This document shows positions 17,400 through 26,135 of a stretch of 64,000 nt of DNA, piece by piece. Position 1 is the first letter of the stretch; each line of letters opens with the position of its first letter. The notes under the pieces were generated by a model. That model was not told the origin of the DNA and searched no databases. It saw nothing but the letters and a program-made list of their open reading frames with translations. The stretch is from contig NZ_VIUH01000012.1 in the NCBI RefSeq assembly GCF_007993865.1, forward strand, positions 77,736-141,735, given 5' to 3'. A program made the translations under genes and the position numbers. The DNA is from Pseudomonas sp. SJZ079. GTDB taxonomy: Bacteria; Pseudomonadota; Gammaproteobacteria; Pseudomonadales; Pseudomonadaceae.

Positions 17400-19784
17400 T
17401 TAGGCGAACAACACCTTGGCCACATCGTTGTAGCGCTTGGCGAAGTGCACGCTCATGCCCTCCTTGAGGTAGTCCGGCAGCTCGGCATAATCGCCACGGT
17501 TGGCGTCCGGCAGGATCAGCTCGAAGATCTTCTGCCGCCGCGCGGCGATGACCTTTTCGCGCACGCCGCCTATCGGCAGTACCCGGCCGGTGAGGGTCAG
17601 TTCGCCGGTCATCGCCACGCCTTTCTTCGGTGGCTGATTGCGCGCCAGCGACAACAGCGCGCTGGCCATGCTGACGCCGGCACTGGGGCCGTCCTTCGGG
17701 GTGGCGCCCTCAGGCACATGCAGGTGGATCGCGGCCTGGTCGAAGAAACCGGCTTCGCCGCCGAACTGTTTCAGGTGTGAACTGATGAAGCTGTGGGCGA
17801 TTTCCGCCGACTCCTTCATCACCTCGCCGAGCTGGCCGGTGAGCTTGAAGCCGCGGCTCAGCGTGTGAGTGCGCGTCGCCTCGATCGGTAGGGTCGCGCC
17901 GCCCATACTGGTCCAGGCCAGGCCGGTGATCACACCGATGCCCGAGAGCAGCTGTTCGCTGCGAAACAGTGGCATGCCCAGGTAGTCCTCCAGGCTCTTC
18001 GGGCCGATCTTGACGGTGATTTCCGGATCGTCGAGCAGCTGTACCACGGCCTTGCGTACCAGCTTGCCGAGCTGCTTCTCCAGTTGGCGCACGCCGGCTT
18101 CGCGGGCATAGCCTTCGATCAGGGCCTTGAGGGCGGCATCGCTGATACTCAGTTTATGTTTGGGGACGCCGGCCTTCTTCAGTTGCTTGGGCCACAGATG
18201 GCGTTTGGCGATCGCCAGCTTCTCCTCGGTGATGTAGCCGGACAGGCGAATCACCTCCATGCGGTCGAGCAGTGGCCCGGGGATCGAGTCCAGGGTGTTG
18301 GCCGTGCAGACGAACAGTACCTTGGACAGGTCCAGACGCAGATCCAGGTAATGATCGAGGAATTCGACGTTCTGTTCCGGGTCGAGGGTTTCCAGCAGTG
18401 CCGAGGCCGGGTCACCCTGATAGCTGCTGCTCAGCTTGTCGATTTCGTCGAGCATGATCACCGGATTCATCACCTCGACCTCTTTCAGCGCCTGCACCAG
18501 CTTGCCGGGCAGGGCGCCGATATAGGTGCGGCGATGCCCCTTGATCTCCGCTTCGTCGCGCATGCCGCCGACGCTGAAGCGATAGAAGGGCCGACCCAGG
18601 CTCTCGGCGATCGACTTGCCGATGCTGGTCTTGCCGACGCCGGGCGGGCCGACCAGCAGCACTATGCTGCCGGCGATCTCGCCCTTGAAGGCACCCACGG
18701 CGAGGAACTCGGTGATCCGCGCCTTGATGTCGTCCATCCCGGCGTGGTGTTGGTCGAGCACCCGGCGCGCGTGCTTGAGGTCGAGTTTGTCCTTGCCGAC
18801 GATGCCCCAGGGCAGGGCGGTGGCCCAATCCAGGTAATTGCGGGTGACCGCGTATTCCGGGGAGCCGGTCTCCAGGATCGACAGTTTGTTGAGTTCTTCA
18901 TCGATGCGTTTGCGGGCCTGCTCGGGCAGGGTCTTGCCTTCCAGGCGCTGCTGGAACTGTTCGACGTCGGCACTGCGGTCGTCCTTGCTCAGGCCCAGTT
19001 CCTGCTGAATGATCTTCAACTGCTCCTTGAGGAAAAATTCGCGCTGGCGCTCGCCGATCTTGCTGTTGACCTCAGCCGACAACTCCTTCTGCAAGCGGCC
19101 TACCTCGACCTCCTTGCGCAGCAGCGGCAACACCTTTTCCATGCGCTTGAGCATCGGCACGCAGTCCAGCACTTCCTGCAGTTCGATACCTGGGGCGCTG
19201 GTCAGGGCGGCGGCGAAGTCGGTCAGTGGCGAGGGGTCGTTGGGGCTAAAGCGATTCAGGTAGTTTTTCAGTTCCTCGCTGTACAGCGGGTTGAGCGGCA
19301 GCAGTTCCTTGATCGCGTTGATCAGCGCCATGCCATACGCCTTGATCTCGTCGCGCGGCTCGAGGTTGCTCTGCGGATACTCGACTTCCGCCAGGTACGG
19401 CGGTTTGCGGCTCAGCCAGCCACGGATGCGCACGCGTTTCAGGCCTTGCGCGACGAACTGCAGCTTGCCACCCTCTTCGGCGATATGGTGCACACGCACC
19501 AGAGTGCCGTGCTCGGGTAGCTCGTCCGGGGCGAAACTGCTGCCATCGGCGGGCGGTCTGTCGATGAAAAACAGCGCCAGGCTTTTGTGCGGGGTGTTGC
19601 TGACGCGCTCCAGGGTCTTGGCCCAGGGCTGCTGATTGACTATGACCGGCAGCACTTGTGCGGGGAAGAAGGGGCGGTTGTGGATCGGGATCACATAGAG
19701 CTTGTCCGGCAATTGCTGGTCGGGCAGGACAAGGTTGTTGCCGGTTTGCTCTGCGACTATGTCGATATCCTGAGGATTGTTCAT
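17400..19784 (-). CDS. lon: ATP-dependent Lon-family protease (AsrA-like)
   Basis: Cytoplasmic AAA+ protease that degrades unstable and damaged proteins. The product is 794 residues. It has an N-terminal Lon substrate domain (from about residue 28), a coiled region near 230-310, and Walker A GPPGVGKT at 379-386. Walker B is IMLDEIDK. The proteolytic domain has the Ser701/Lys744 dyad (PKDGPSAG and GGVREKV), 43 residues apart as in E. coli Lon. Its position next to an I42 gene and a PruR-like gene matches the P. aeruginosa Lon paralogue AsrA rather than the clpX-linked Lon, so a second lon probably exists elsewhere in the genome. Confidence 0.93.
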   Translation of the reverse strand: MNNPQDIDIVAEQTGNNLVLPDQQLPDKLYVIPIHNRPFFPAQVLPVIVNQQPWAKTLERVSNTPHKSLALFFIDRPPADGSSFAPDELPEHGTLVRVHHIAEEGGKLQFVAQGLKRVRIRGWLSRKPPYLAEVEYPQSNLEPRDEIKAYGMALINAIKELLPLNPLYSEELKNYLNRFSPNDPSPLTDFAAALTSAPGIELQEVLDCVPMLKRMEKVLPLLRKEVEVGRLQKELSAEVNSKIGERQREFFLKEQLKIIQQELGLSKDDRSADVEQFQQRLEGKTLPEQARKRIDEELNKLSILETGSPEYAVTRNYLDWATALPWGIVGKDKLDLKHARRVLDQHHAGMDDIKARITEFLAVGAFKGEIAGSIVLLVGPPGVGKTSIGKSIAESLGRPFYRFSVGGMRDEAEIKGHRRTYIGALPGKLVQALKEVEVMNPVIMLDEIDKLSSSYQGDPASALLETLDPEQNVEFLDHYLDLRLDLSKVLFVCTANTLDSIPGPLLDRMEVIRLSGYITEEKLAIAKRHLWPKQLKKAGVPKHKLSISDAALKALIEGYAREAGVRQLEKQLGKLVRKAVVQLLDDPEITVKIGPKSLEDYLGMPLFRSEQLLSGIGVITGLAWTSMGGATLPIEATRTHTLSRGFKLTGQLGEVMKESAEIAHSFISSHLKQFGGEAGFFDQAAIHLHVPEGATPKDGPSAGVSMASALLSLARNQPPKKGVAMTGELTLTGRVLPIGGVREKVIAARRQKIFELILPDANRGDYAELPDYLKEGMSVHFAKRYNDVAKVLFA

Positions 19785-19841
19785 GCGGCACCTGTGGTTG
19801 CACGTTGAGTGCTACATGGGGCGCTGCGCGAGGTTTTTCAA

Positions 19842-20555
19842 TCAGCAGGGCGCGACGCTGGTCAGCGACAGACGTAAATCCTGTATCCGTGCGTCGATCA
19901 GCGGAGTGAGCAAGGCGAAACAATCGCTCGGCTTCAGCCCAGCCTGTGGCGCGTCGATCAGCTCGCTCTGCAGGCGTTTTAGCAGCGGCTGTAGCGGCGC
20001 TGTACTCTGCGGATCGCTGAAGCGCTGGCAGAGGTCGCGCATCTGCATTTGTAGGCCCGCCGGGCAGCGCGTGTAGTTGGCGGCGCGCACCGCCAGGCCA
20101 CGCAGGCGTGCCAGGTCTTCGAGGCTGCGGCAGGCCTGGCCAAGGCCGCGCAGTGCAGGGTGGCCGGACAGACACAGGCGGTCTTCGAGCTGTTCGATGA
20201 CCGTCAGCAGGCCTTCGATCATGCAGCAATGCGCGGCGAAGTCGGCGGGATTGCGCCGCAGTTGCGGCCAGTCCTGTTGCAAGGGCGCCAATTGCAGGCT
20301 TGCACCTGGCCAGTTCAGCCAGAGCTGATCGAGTTCGCGGGCCAGGCCGTTGCGCTGACTGACATTGGCGAGGTCCCGTTGTGCGCCCAGGCCGCGATGC
20401 TTCTGCAGGGTTTGCAGCAGCTCCACGGCACGTTGCAACGTGCTGTGTTGCAGTTGGCTGAGTGCCTGCCGATGGCGGCGCGTGGCGCGGTGAGTCAACC
20501 ATTGGCCGAGCAGAAATAGCGCCAAGGCCAACGCCAGGGCAATACTGAGCTCCAT
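19842..20555 (-). CDS. Membrane-anchored protein with NIT-like helical domain (paralogue of 26136-26834)
   Basis: Function not established. The product is 237 residues from the ATG at 20555, chosen because GAGG lies 9 bases upstream and the N-terminus then aligns with the paralogue; a GTG at 20573 is possible. One N-terminal membrane segment (ALALALALFLLGQWL) is followed by a cytoplasmic, all-helical region starting LLQTLQKHRGLG, which resembles the start of nitrate/nitrite-sensing NIT domains. Conserved blocks shared with the paralogue include RGLAVRAAN, CFALLTP and LRLSL. Here it stands alone between lon and the divergent AraC gene. The NIT assignment is inference. Confidence 0.7.
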   Translation of the reverse strand: MELSIALALALALFLLGQWLTHRATRRHRQALSQLQHSTLQRAVELLQTLQKHRGLGAQRDLANVSQRNGLARELDQLWLNWPGASLQLAPLQQDWPQLRRNPADFAAHCCMIEGLLTVIEQLEDRLCLSGHPALRGLGQACRSLEDLARLRGLAVRAANYTRCPAGLQMQMRDLCQRFSDPQSTAPLQPLLKRLQSELIDAPQAGLKPSDCFALLTPLIDARIQDLRLSLTSVAPC

Positions 20556-20729
20556 AGGGTGATACCTCGACACAGCGAACGGACAGTGCCAGTGACTTGC
20601 AACTCTCCTGCCAGCGGGCCAGAAGCCCGGTGTGAGTGGCAGGGCAGGTGAGGCCGGCGCTGCTTGCTGCTCCGTTGTTGGGCATGCACTGCAAGCTCCG
20701 GCTATTTTAGTGCGCGCACGTTATCGCCT

Positions 20730-20750
20730 AGCCCACTTGTCGTGTGGGCT
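20730..20750. other. Short hairpin upstream of the AraC-family gene
   Basis: AGCCCAC at 20730-20736 and GTGGGCT at 20744-20750 form a 7-base stem with a 7-base loop, followed by GCTGTTTT. It lies in the divergent region between the membrane protein and the AraC gene and could be an operator or part of the leader. Confidence 0.4.
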
Positions 20751-20808
20751 GCTGTTTTGTCCGACAACCGGTTAAAGTGCCAGCATTTAACCTAGGGTTG
20801 CCGAAGCA

Positions 20809-21561
20809 ATGTTCAAAGCCCGCCTGATTCGCCTGGATGACCAGGCCCACGAACACACCCATGACCACCACCAGTTGGTGCTGTCACTGGCGGGGCGTGC
20901 GGAGTTCGAGGTCAATGGGCGTGGTGGCGAGGTGTGCCGGATGCGCGCCTGTCTGGTGCCGGGCGATGCCGATCATCAGTTCGCCGGCATGGGCGACAAT
21001 CGCATGCTGATTGTCGATCTGGACGAGCAGGGCACTTCGCGCGAAGACCTGGACCTGCTCACTCACCTGTTCGAGACGCCGCGTTACCCGCAGCTGGATG
21101 CCGATTTCCAGAATTTGCTGAATTACGCCGGCGCCGAGCTGGAGCGCTACGGCAGCGATCCAATGCTCGCGCGTTCGCTCGGTGGCGTCTTGCTGCGCGC
21201 GCTGCACTTGCGCCTGTTTGGTGAGCAGTCCAGCCGCAATCACGGGCCACTCGATCTGGAACGGCTGGATGCCTATATCGGCGAACACCTGGTGCGGCGC
21301 ATCAGCGTCGCCGAACTGGCCCAGGTGGCCTGCCTCAGCCCCAGCCATTTCCATGTGCAGTTCAAGGACAGCGTCGGCTTGACGCCCCATCAGTACCTGT
21401 TGAAAACCCGCCTCGATCGCGCCGCGCGGCTGCTGCGCGAGAGTGACCTGGCGTTGATCCGGATTGCCGAGGAGTGCGGCTTCTCCAGCCAGAGCGCGCT
21501 GACCACGGCCATGCGTCGCTACCTCGGGTTGACTCCCAAGCGTCTGCGTATCGCGCAATAG
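20809..21561 (+). CDS. AraC-family transcriptional regulator (PruR-like)
   Basis: A 250-residue AraC/XylS regulator. The N-terminal half (residues 1-100) is a cupin-like ligand domain with histidine-rich HEHTHDHHQLVLSLAG. The C-terminal 100 residues hold two helix-turn-helices (ISVAELAQVACLSPSHFHVQ and IRIAEECGFSSQSALTTA). Its position beside the Lon/inhibitor genes is that of PruR, the activator of proline catabolism in P. aeruginosa, so PruR is the best guess. The expected putA/putP genes do not follow here, so its target is open. Confidence 0.85.
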   Translation: MFKARLIRLDDQAHEHTHDHHQLVLSLAGRAEFEVNGRGGEVCRMRACLVPGDADHQFAGMGDNRMLIVDLDEQGTSREDLDLLTHLFETPRYPQLDADFQNLLNYAGAELERYGSDPMLARSLGGVLLRALHLRLFGEQSSRNHGPLDLERLDAYIGEHLVRRISVAELAQVACLSPSHFHVQFKDSVGLTPHQYLLKTRLDRAARLLRESDLALIRIAEECGFSSQSALTTAMRRYLGLTPKRLRIAQ

Positions 21562-21753
21562 CGCATCACGCGCCACCCTCTACCCGATCATGCCACGCTT
21601 GCGGCCAAGCGACTGAGCGGCTGCGTATCACGGGCCAAAGCGTGATCTTCCATGCATAGCCAGCTAAGCTGAAGTCCACTGCAGTACCAGGTTGCCAGGT
21701 CGGCATGTAATCCTTCTGAGTGTCGCGCTCTGCGCCGAGCACGAGAGAGCCGC

Positions 21754-22446
21754 ATGACAAAGCATTTCCTCTACCCGCTACGCACCGTGCTGTTCGGCTG
21801 TATCTGCGCCACCAGCCCGGCGCTGTGGGCCGCCAGCCTGCAAGCCGAGCTGGTCGATACTCAAGGCCAGCCGTTGGCCAATGCGGTACTGACGCTGCGT
21901 GGCCCTTTGGGGGCCGAAGCCGAGCCATCGAATGCACTGATGGACCAACAGGCTAAGCAGTTCGTGCCGAATGTGCTGGCGGTGCGCACGGGCACCTTGG
22001 TGCCCTTCCCGAATAGCGACAACATCCGCCACCACGTCTACTCCTTCTCCCCGGCCAAGCGTTTCGAGCTGCGCCTGTATCAGGGCACGCCGAGCGAGCC
22101 GGTGCTGTTCGACACCCCGGGGGTGGTGGTACTCGGCTGCAATATCCACGACTGGATGATCGGCTACGTCTATGTCACCGATGACCCCTGGTTCGCGGTG
22201 AGTGACGAGGCGGGCAAGATCAGCCTCGATCAGCTACCGGCAGGGCACTACGCGGTGAGTCTGTGGCATCCGCAGATTGCCGATATGTTGCCGCAAGCCG
22301 GTGCCGAGCTGGTGCTGGGTGAGCCCGGTGCGCAGCAGCGTTTCACCCTGGCCATGCAAGCTCCGAGCAATGTTGCGCCTGCCGCCGCGCCACCGAGCGC
22401 GTTCGCCGATGCCTTCAGGAAAGCCGCGCGTGATACTGCGCAGTAG
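21754..22446 (+). CDS. Periplasmic cupredoxin ('methylamine utilization'-like)
   Basis: A 230-residue secreted protein with a signal peptide ending near ALWA at residue 26 and a cupredoxin-like fold. A type-1 copper set is visible: His93/His94 in IRHHVYSF, then Cys129, His132 and Met135 in LGCNIHDWM. A carboxypeptidase-regulatory-like segment (AGKISLDQLPAGHYAVSLWHP) follows. Such proteins are often annotated 'methylamine utilization protein' although no methylamine genes are present here. It is the first gene of a four-gene operon and its last 17 bases overlap the phosphodiesterase gene. It is probably an electron carrier or copper-dependent sensor. Confidence 0.85.
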   Translation: MTKHFLYPLRTVLFGCICATSPALWAASLQAELVDTQGQPLANAVLTLRGPLGAEAEPSNALMDQQAKQFVPNVLAVRTGTLVPFPNSDNIRHHVYSFSPAKRFELRLYQGTPSEPVLFDTPGVVVLGCNIHDWMIGYVYVTDDPWFAVSDEAGKISLDQLPAGHYAVSLWHPQIADMLPQAGAELVLGEPGAQQRFTLAMQAPSNVAPAAAPPSAFADAFRKAARDTAQ

Positions 22447-24775
22447 CTTTCAGGCGCGGATCGCCAGTGTCCTGATCCTGCTGCTGGCAGTCGTGGTCGG
22501 GGCGTTGTATTTCTCCGTACAAACCGCCACCAATGCCGCAGTGCGCAGTCAGGCCGGTGAGCAATTGGAGATTGGCACCCGGGTATTCGAGCAGCTGCTG
22601 GACGTGCGCGGGCGGCAGTTGCACGACGCCGTGCAGGTGCTGGCCGCCGACTTTGGCTTCAAGGCCGCGGTGGCCAGTGGCGATACCGCGACCATAGGTT
22701 CGGCCTTGGCTAACCACGGTGCACGAATCAATGCCGGTGTGGTGATGCTGCTGGGGCTCGATGACCGTCTTCAAGTGAGTACCGACAGCCGCATCACCGA
22801 ACAGACCGCCGCGCGCTTGAGCACGCAGGTCAGGCAGCGTCAGCGCGAAGGTGTGCAGGTATTTCTGATGCCGATCGCCGACACCATCTACCTGTTGGTG
22901 GAGGCGACGGTCAGCGCGCCTTTGCCGATTGCCCGGGTGATGATGGGCTTTCAGGTCGATCAGACCTTTGCCCGCGAACTACGCGAGCTGACCCATCTGG
23001 AGTTGACCCTGGTGGCCAGCCAGAACGACTTGCCGGCGATCTGGGTCAGCACCTTGCCGGCCTCGAACCAGCAGCAGTTGCAGCAAGGCATGAGCGCTGC
23101 TCCGCCCACGGGCAGCGGCATGCTGACGTTGGGCGAGCAGAGCTATCTCGGTCAGCGGCTGCTGCTGGCCAGCGGTGAGGGCTTCCAGGTTCAGGCACTC
23201 CTGCACAAGTCGTTGACGCAGGCGCAGCGAGCCTTCGCACCACTCTACGAGGATATTCTGTTGATCGCCCTGGCTGCGCTGCTGGCTTCGCTGGGCGGTG
23301 CGCTGCTGTTGGCGCGCAATGTGTCCCAGCCAGTGCGGCTGCTGGCCAAGGTCGCCGAGCGGGTCGGGCAGGGTGATTATCAGGTGCCACTGGAACTCAA
23401 GCGCAGCGACGAACTGGGTCGTCTGGCCACGGCGTTCAACGCCATGCAGCAGGGCATCGCCGAGCGTGAGCGGCAGCTGGCCCACAATGCCCTGCATGAC
23501 CCGCTGACCGGGCTGCCCAATCGCACCCTGGCCCTGGAGCGGCTGGGCAGCGCGATTACCGCCGAGCGGCCGATGGCTGTGTTGTATCTGGGTGTCGGCA
23601 ACATGCGTGCGGTGAATGAAAGCTGTGGTTCCGGCGGTGGCGATCTGGCCTTGCAGCAACTGAGCAGGCGCTTGCAGGCAACCTTGCGTCCCGGTGACAG
23701 TCTGGCGCGTCTGGTGGCGGACGAATTCCTCCTGCTGCTGGAAAATACCGACACTGACAGTGCGGTCGCAATGGCCGACAAACTCCAGCAATTGCTGATC
23801 AAGCCGGTGTCTATCGGTACTTTGGATATTGCCCTGGACTGTCGTATCGGTATTGCGGCCTATCCGGCCGATGGTATGACCCCTGAAGACCTGCTGCGGC
23901 GTGCCAGCATCGCCATGCAGGACGCGGCGCAATTGCCTGGCCGTTTGCAGGTCTATCAACAAGGGCGGGATACTGCCCAGCAGAGACAGATCAGCCTGAT
24001 TCGCGATCTGCCGCGGGCGCCGGCGCAGGGTGAGTTGCTCCTGCATTACCAGCCGAAGCTGGACATTCGCACCGGCACCGTTCGCCAGGCTGAAGCCCTG
24101 TTGCGCTGGCAACACCCGCAGCTGGGCATGGTCTCGCCCGGCGAGTTCATCCCCTTGGCCGAGCGCACCGGCAGCATCCAGCTACTGACCAGTTGGGTGA
24201 TCGAAGAAGTCATGCGTCAGTTGCGCGAGTGGAATAGCCGTGGCCTGCGGGTACAGGTATCGCTGAACATTTCCACGGAAGACTTGCTCGATCCCGAGTT
24301 GCCGGTACGCGTCGGTCTCTTGTTGACCAAGTACCAGGTGCCGGCCGAGCAACTGATCTTCGAGATCACCGAAAGCGGGGTGATGCTCAACCCCGAAGTA
24401 GCCTTGCAGGTGCTGCACAGTCTGCGCGACTGTGGCATCAGCCTGTCGGTAGACGATTTCGGCACCGGCTACTCCTCCTTGACCCAGCTCAAACGCATGC
24501 CGGTGCAGGAGTTGAAGATCGACCAATCCTTTATTCGTGACCTGGACGACGCCAGCGAAGACGCGGTGATCGTCCGCTCGACCATCGAAATGAGCCACAG
24601 CCTTGGCCTCAAGGTGGTCGCCGAGGGTGTCGAGTACGAGCGCAGTCTGCGACTGCTTGAGCGCTGGCAGTGCGATACGGCCCAGGGTTACCTGATCAGT
24701 CGACCGTTGCCAGCCAAGGCCTTCGAGGCCTGGCTCGCGCAGCCACTGACCCTCCCTGTGTCCTTGGTGCACTGA
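22430..24775 (+). CDS. Membrane-bound c-di-GMP phosphodiesterase (sensor-HAMP-degenerate GGDEF-EAL)
   Basis: Predicted enzyme that hydrolyses cyclic di-GMP at the inner membrane. From the GTG at 22430 (AGGAAAG 6 bases upstream) it has 781 residues; an ATG at 22409 is an alternative. Order: membrane segment at about 11-29, a periplasmic sensor of about 240 residues, a second membrane segment, a HAMP domain, GGDEF at roughly 360-525, and EAL at about 535-775. The GGDEF signature is degenerate (RLVADEF), so cyclase activity is unlikely. The EAL motifs are intact: EALLRW, LNIS, EITES, VDDFGTGYSSL, KIDQSFI and VAEGVE. It overlaps the cupredoxin gene, suggesting that the periplasmic domain reads out the state of the cupredoxin. 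Confidence 0.88.
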   Translation: MILRSSFQARIASVLILLLAVVVGALYFSVQTATNAAVRSQAGEQLEIGTRVFEQLLDVRGRQLHDAVQVLAADFGFKAAVASGDTATIGSALANHGARINAGVVMLLGLDDRLQVSTDSRITEQTAARLSTQVRQRQREGVQVFLMPIADTIYLLVEATVSAPLPIARVMMGFQVDQTFARELRELTHLELTLVASQNDLPAIWVSTLPASNQQQLQQGMSAAPPTGSGMLTLGEQSYLGQRLLLASGEGFQVQALLHKSLTQAQRAFAPLYEDILLIALAALLASLGGALLLARNVSQPVRLLAKVAERVGQGDYQVPLELKRSDELGRLATAFNAMQQGIAERERQLAHNALHDPLTGLPNRTLALERLGSAITAERPMAVLYLGVGNMRAVNESCGSGGGDLALQQLSRRLQATLRPGDSLARLVADEFLLLLENTDTDSAVAMADKLQQLLIKPVSIGTLDIALDCRIGIAAYPADGMTPEDLLRRASIAMQDAAQLPGRLQVYQQGRDTAQQRQISLIRDLPRAPAQGELLLHYQPKLDIRTGTVRQAEALLRWQHPQLGMVSPGEFIPLAERTGSIQLLTSWVIEEVMRQLREWNSRGLRVQVSLNISTEDLLDPELPVRVGLLLTKYQVPAEQLIFEITESGVMLNPEVALQVLHSLRDCGISLSVDDFGTGYSSLTQLKRMPVQELKIDQSFIRDLDDASEDAVIVRSTIEMSHSLGLKVVAEGVEYERSLRLLERWQCDTAQGYLISRPLPAKAFEAWLAQPLTLPVSLVH

Positions 24776-24779
24776 GCCT

Positions 24780-25640
24780 ATGGGTTTTCCGCAACTGTTC
24801 GCTGTCGCGCTGTTCAGCCTGTTGGCCGGTCTGGCCTCTGCCGACCAGGGCCGTTTGTTGGCAAGCGGAGGGGCGACCAGCCTCGAAGGTACGGCCGGCG
24901 GTGGCATCACCCCCTGGGCGGTATTGGCCGGTTATGGCGAACGTGGCGAGTGGGGCGGTGACGTGTTCGCGACCCGCGTCGAAACCGCCGATTACCGCCT
25001 GGATGTCGCCGGGCTGGCGGCCTCCTTCGATAATCGCGTGGAGTTGTCCTATGCCCGCCAGCGCTTCGATCTGGGCACTCTGGCGCACCACCTGAGCCTG
25101 CCGGAAAACAGCCTGAGTCAGGACGTGTTCGGGGTGAAAGTTCGCTTGCTCGGTGACCTGATCTACGACCGGTTGCCACAAGTGTCACTCGGCATTCAGC
25201 ACAAAAGGCAGAAGGATTTTCTCATCCCCAGCCTGGTCGGTGCCACGCGCAGTGAAGACACTGAGGGCTACCTCAGCGCCAGTCGGCTGATCCTTGGGGG
25301 CGCTTTCGGCTACAACCTGTTGCTCAACGGCGGTCTACGTTACAGCCGGGCCAACGAGCTGGGCCTGCTGGGCTTCGGCGGCGATCGTCGCGACACGCGC
25401 TCGCTGCTCAAGGAAGGCTCGGTCGCCGTGCTGTTCGACCGCGACTGGGCGGTGGGTGTGGAGTACCGCGAGAAACCGGATAACCTCAGCTTCGCCGGGG
25501 AAAGCGACTGGGCCGATCTGTTCGTCGGTTATTTCCCCAATAAGCACCTGGCCTTGGTGCTGGCTTACGCGCGTCTCGGCGACATTGCCACGCTGGATAA
25601 TCAGAATGGGCTTTATCTGTCCGTACAAGGGAGCTTCTAA
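24780..25640 (+). CDS. DUF3034-family predicted outer-membrane barrel
   Basis: A 286-residue protein with a clear signal peptide (cut after LAGLASA, residue 21). The remainder is rich in alternating beta strands and ends in aromatic Phe (SVQGSF), typical of an outer-membrane beta-barrel. It matches the DUF3034 family, whose function is unknown. It starts 4 bases after the phosphodiesterase stop and is followed 2 bases later by the globin gene, so all four genes are one transcript. A porin or anchor for the small periplasmic partners is possible but not shown. Confidence 0.8.
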   Translation: MGFPQLFAVALFSLLAGLASADQGRLLASGGATSLEGTAGGGITPWAVLAGYGERGEWGGDVFATRVETADYRLDVAGLAASFDNRVELSYARQRFDLGTLAHHLSLPENSLSQDVFGVKVRLLGDLIYDRLPQVSLGIQHKRQKDFLIPSLVGATRSEDTEGYLSASRLILGGAFGYNLLLNGGLRYSRANELGLLGFGGDRRDTRSLLKEGSVAVLFDRDWAVGVEYREKPDNLSFAGESDWADLFVGYFPNKHLALVLAYARLGDIATLDNQNGLYLSVQGSF

Positions 25641-25642
25641 GC

Positions 25643-26074
25643 ATGCGCATTCTGCTGCGCGTCTCGGTTCTGGCCGTGCTTCTCGGCGTGGCTGCCTGCG
25701 CCCGGCAGCCGGCGCATGACGCTAGCCTGTACCGCGACTTGGGCGAGCAGCCGGGCATCACCCGCATCGTCGAAGGCATGCTGCTGAATATCGCCAGTGA
25801 CCGGCGCATCGTCCGCCATTTCGAGGACATCGATATCGTCCGTCTGCGCGACAAGCTGGTGGAGCAGATCTGCGTCGAAGCCGGCGGCCCCTGTACCTAC
25901 ACCGGCGACAGCATGGAGGAGAGCCACAAGGGCCAGCGACTGACCCCCAGCGACTTCAATGCGCTGGTGGAGAACCTGCAAGACGCCATGGACCAGCAGG
26001 GCATCGCGGTGACGGCGCAGAACCGTTTGCTGGCGCGCCTGGCGCCGATGCGTGAACAGGTGATCGATCGCTAG
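25643..26074 (+). CDS. Group 1 truncated haemoglobin with lipoprotein signal
   Basis: A 143-residue truncated globin (trHbN family). Family features: LYRDLGEQPGITRIVEGM at the A/B helices, the GGPCTYTG stretch, and SHKGQRL, where the histidine is the likely proximal haem ligand. It differs from ordinary cytosolic trHbs in having an N-terminal signal with lipobox GVAAC (Cys19), so it should be a periplasm-facing lipoprotein. Globins of this group bind O2 and NO. It ends the operon with the cupredoxin, phosphodiesterase and DUF3034 genes, suggesting gas or redox sensing in the envelope. Confidence 0.86.
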   Translation: MRILLRVSVLAVLLGVAACARQPAHDASLYRDLGEQPGITRIVEGMLLNIASDRRIVRHFEDIDIVRLRDKLVEQICVEAGGPCTYTGDSMEESHKGQRLTPSDFNALVENLQDAMDQQGIAVTAQNRLLARLAPMREQVIDR

Positions 26075-26135
26075 GTCACCCCTGTCGCTGTCACTCCTGG
26101 GGTCTGATTCTGCGTGTGCCGGTGTCCGTAATTGC

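Noticed and set aside
18084..19520. A 478-codon open frame on the plus strand opposite lon
   Set aside because: It lies fully antisense to a complete, motif-rich lon gene. Long antisense frames are expected in high-GC DNA, and its translation has no family features.
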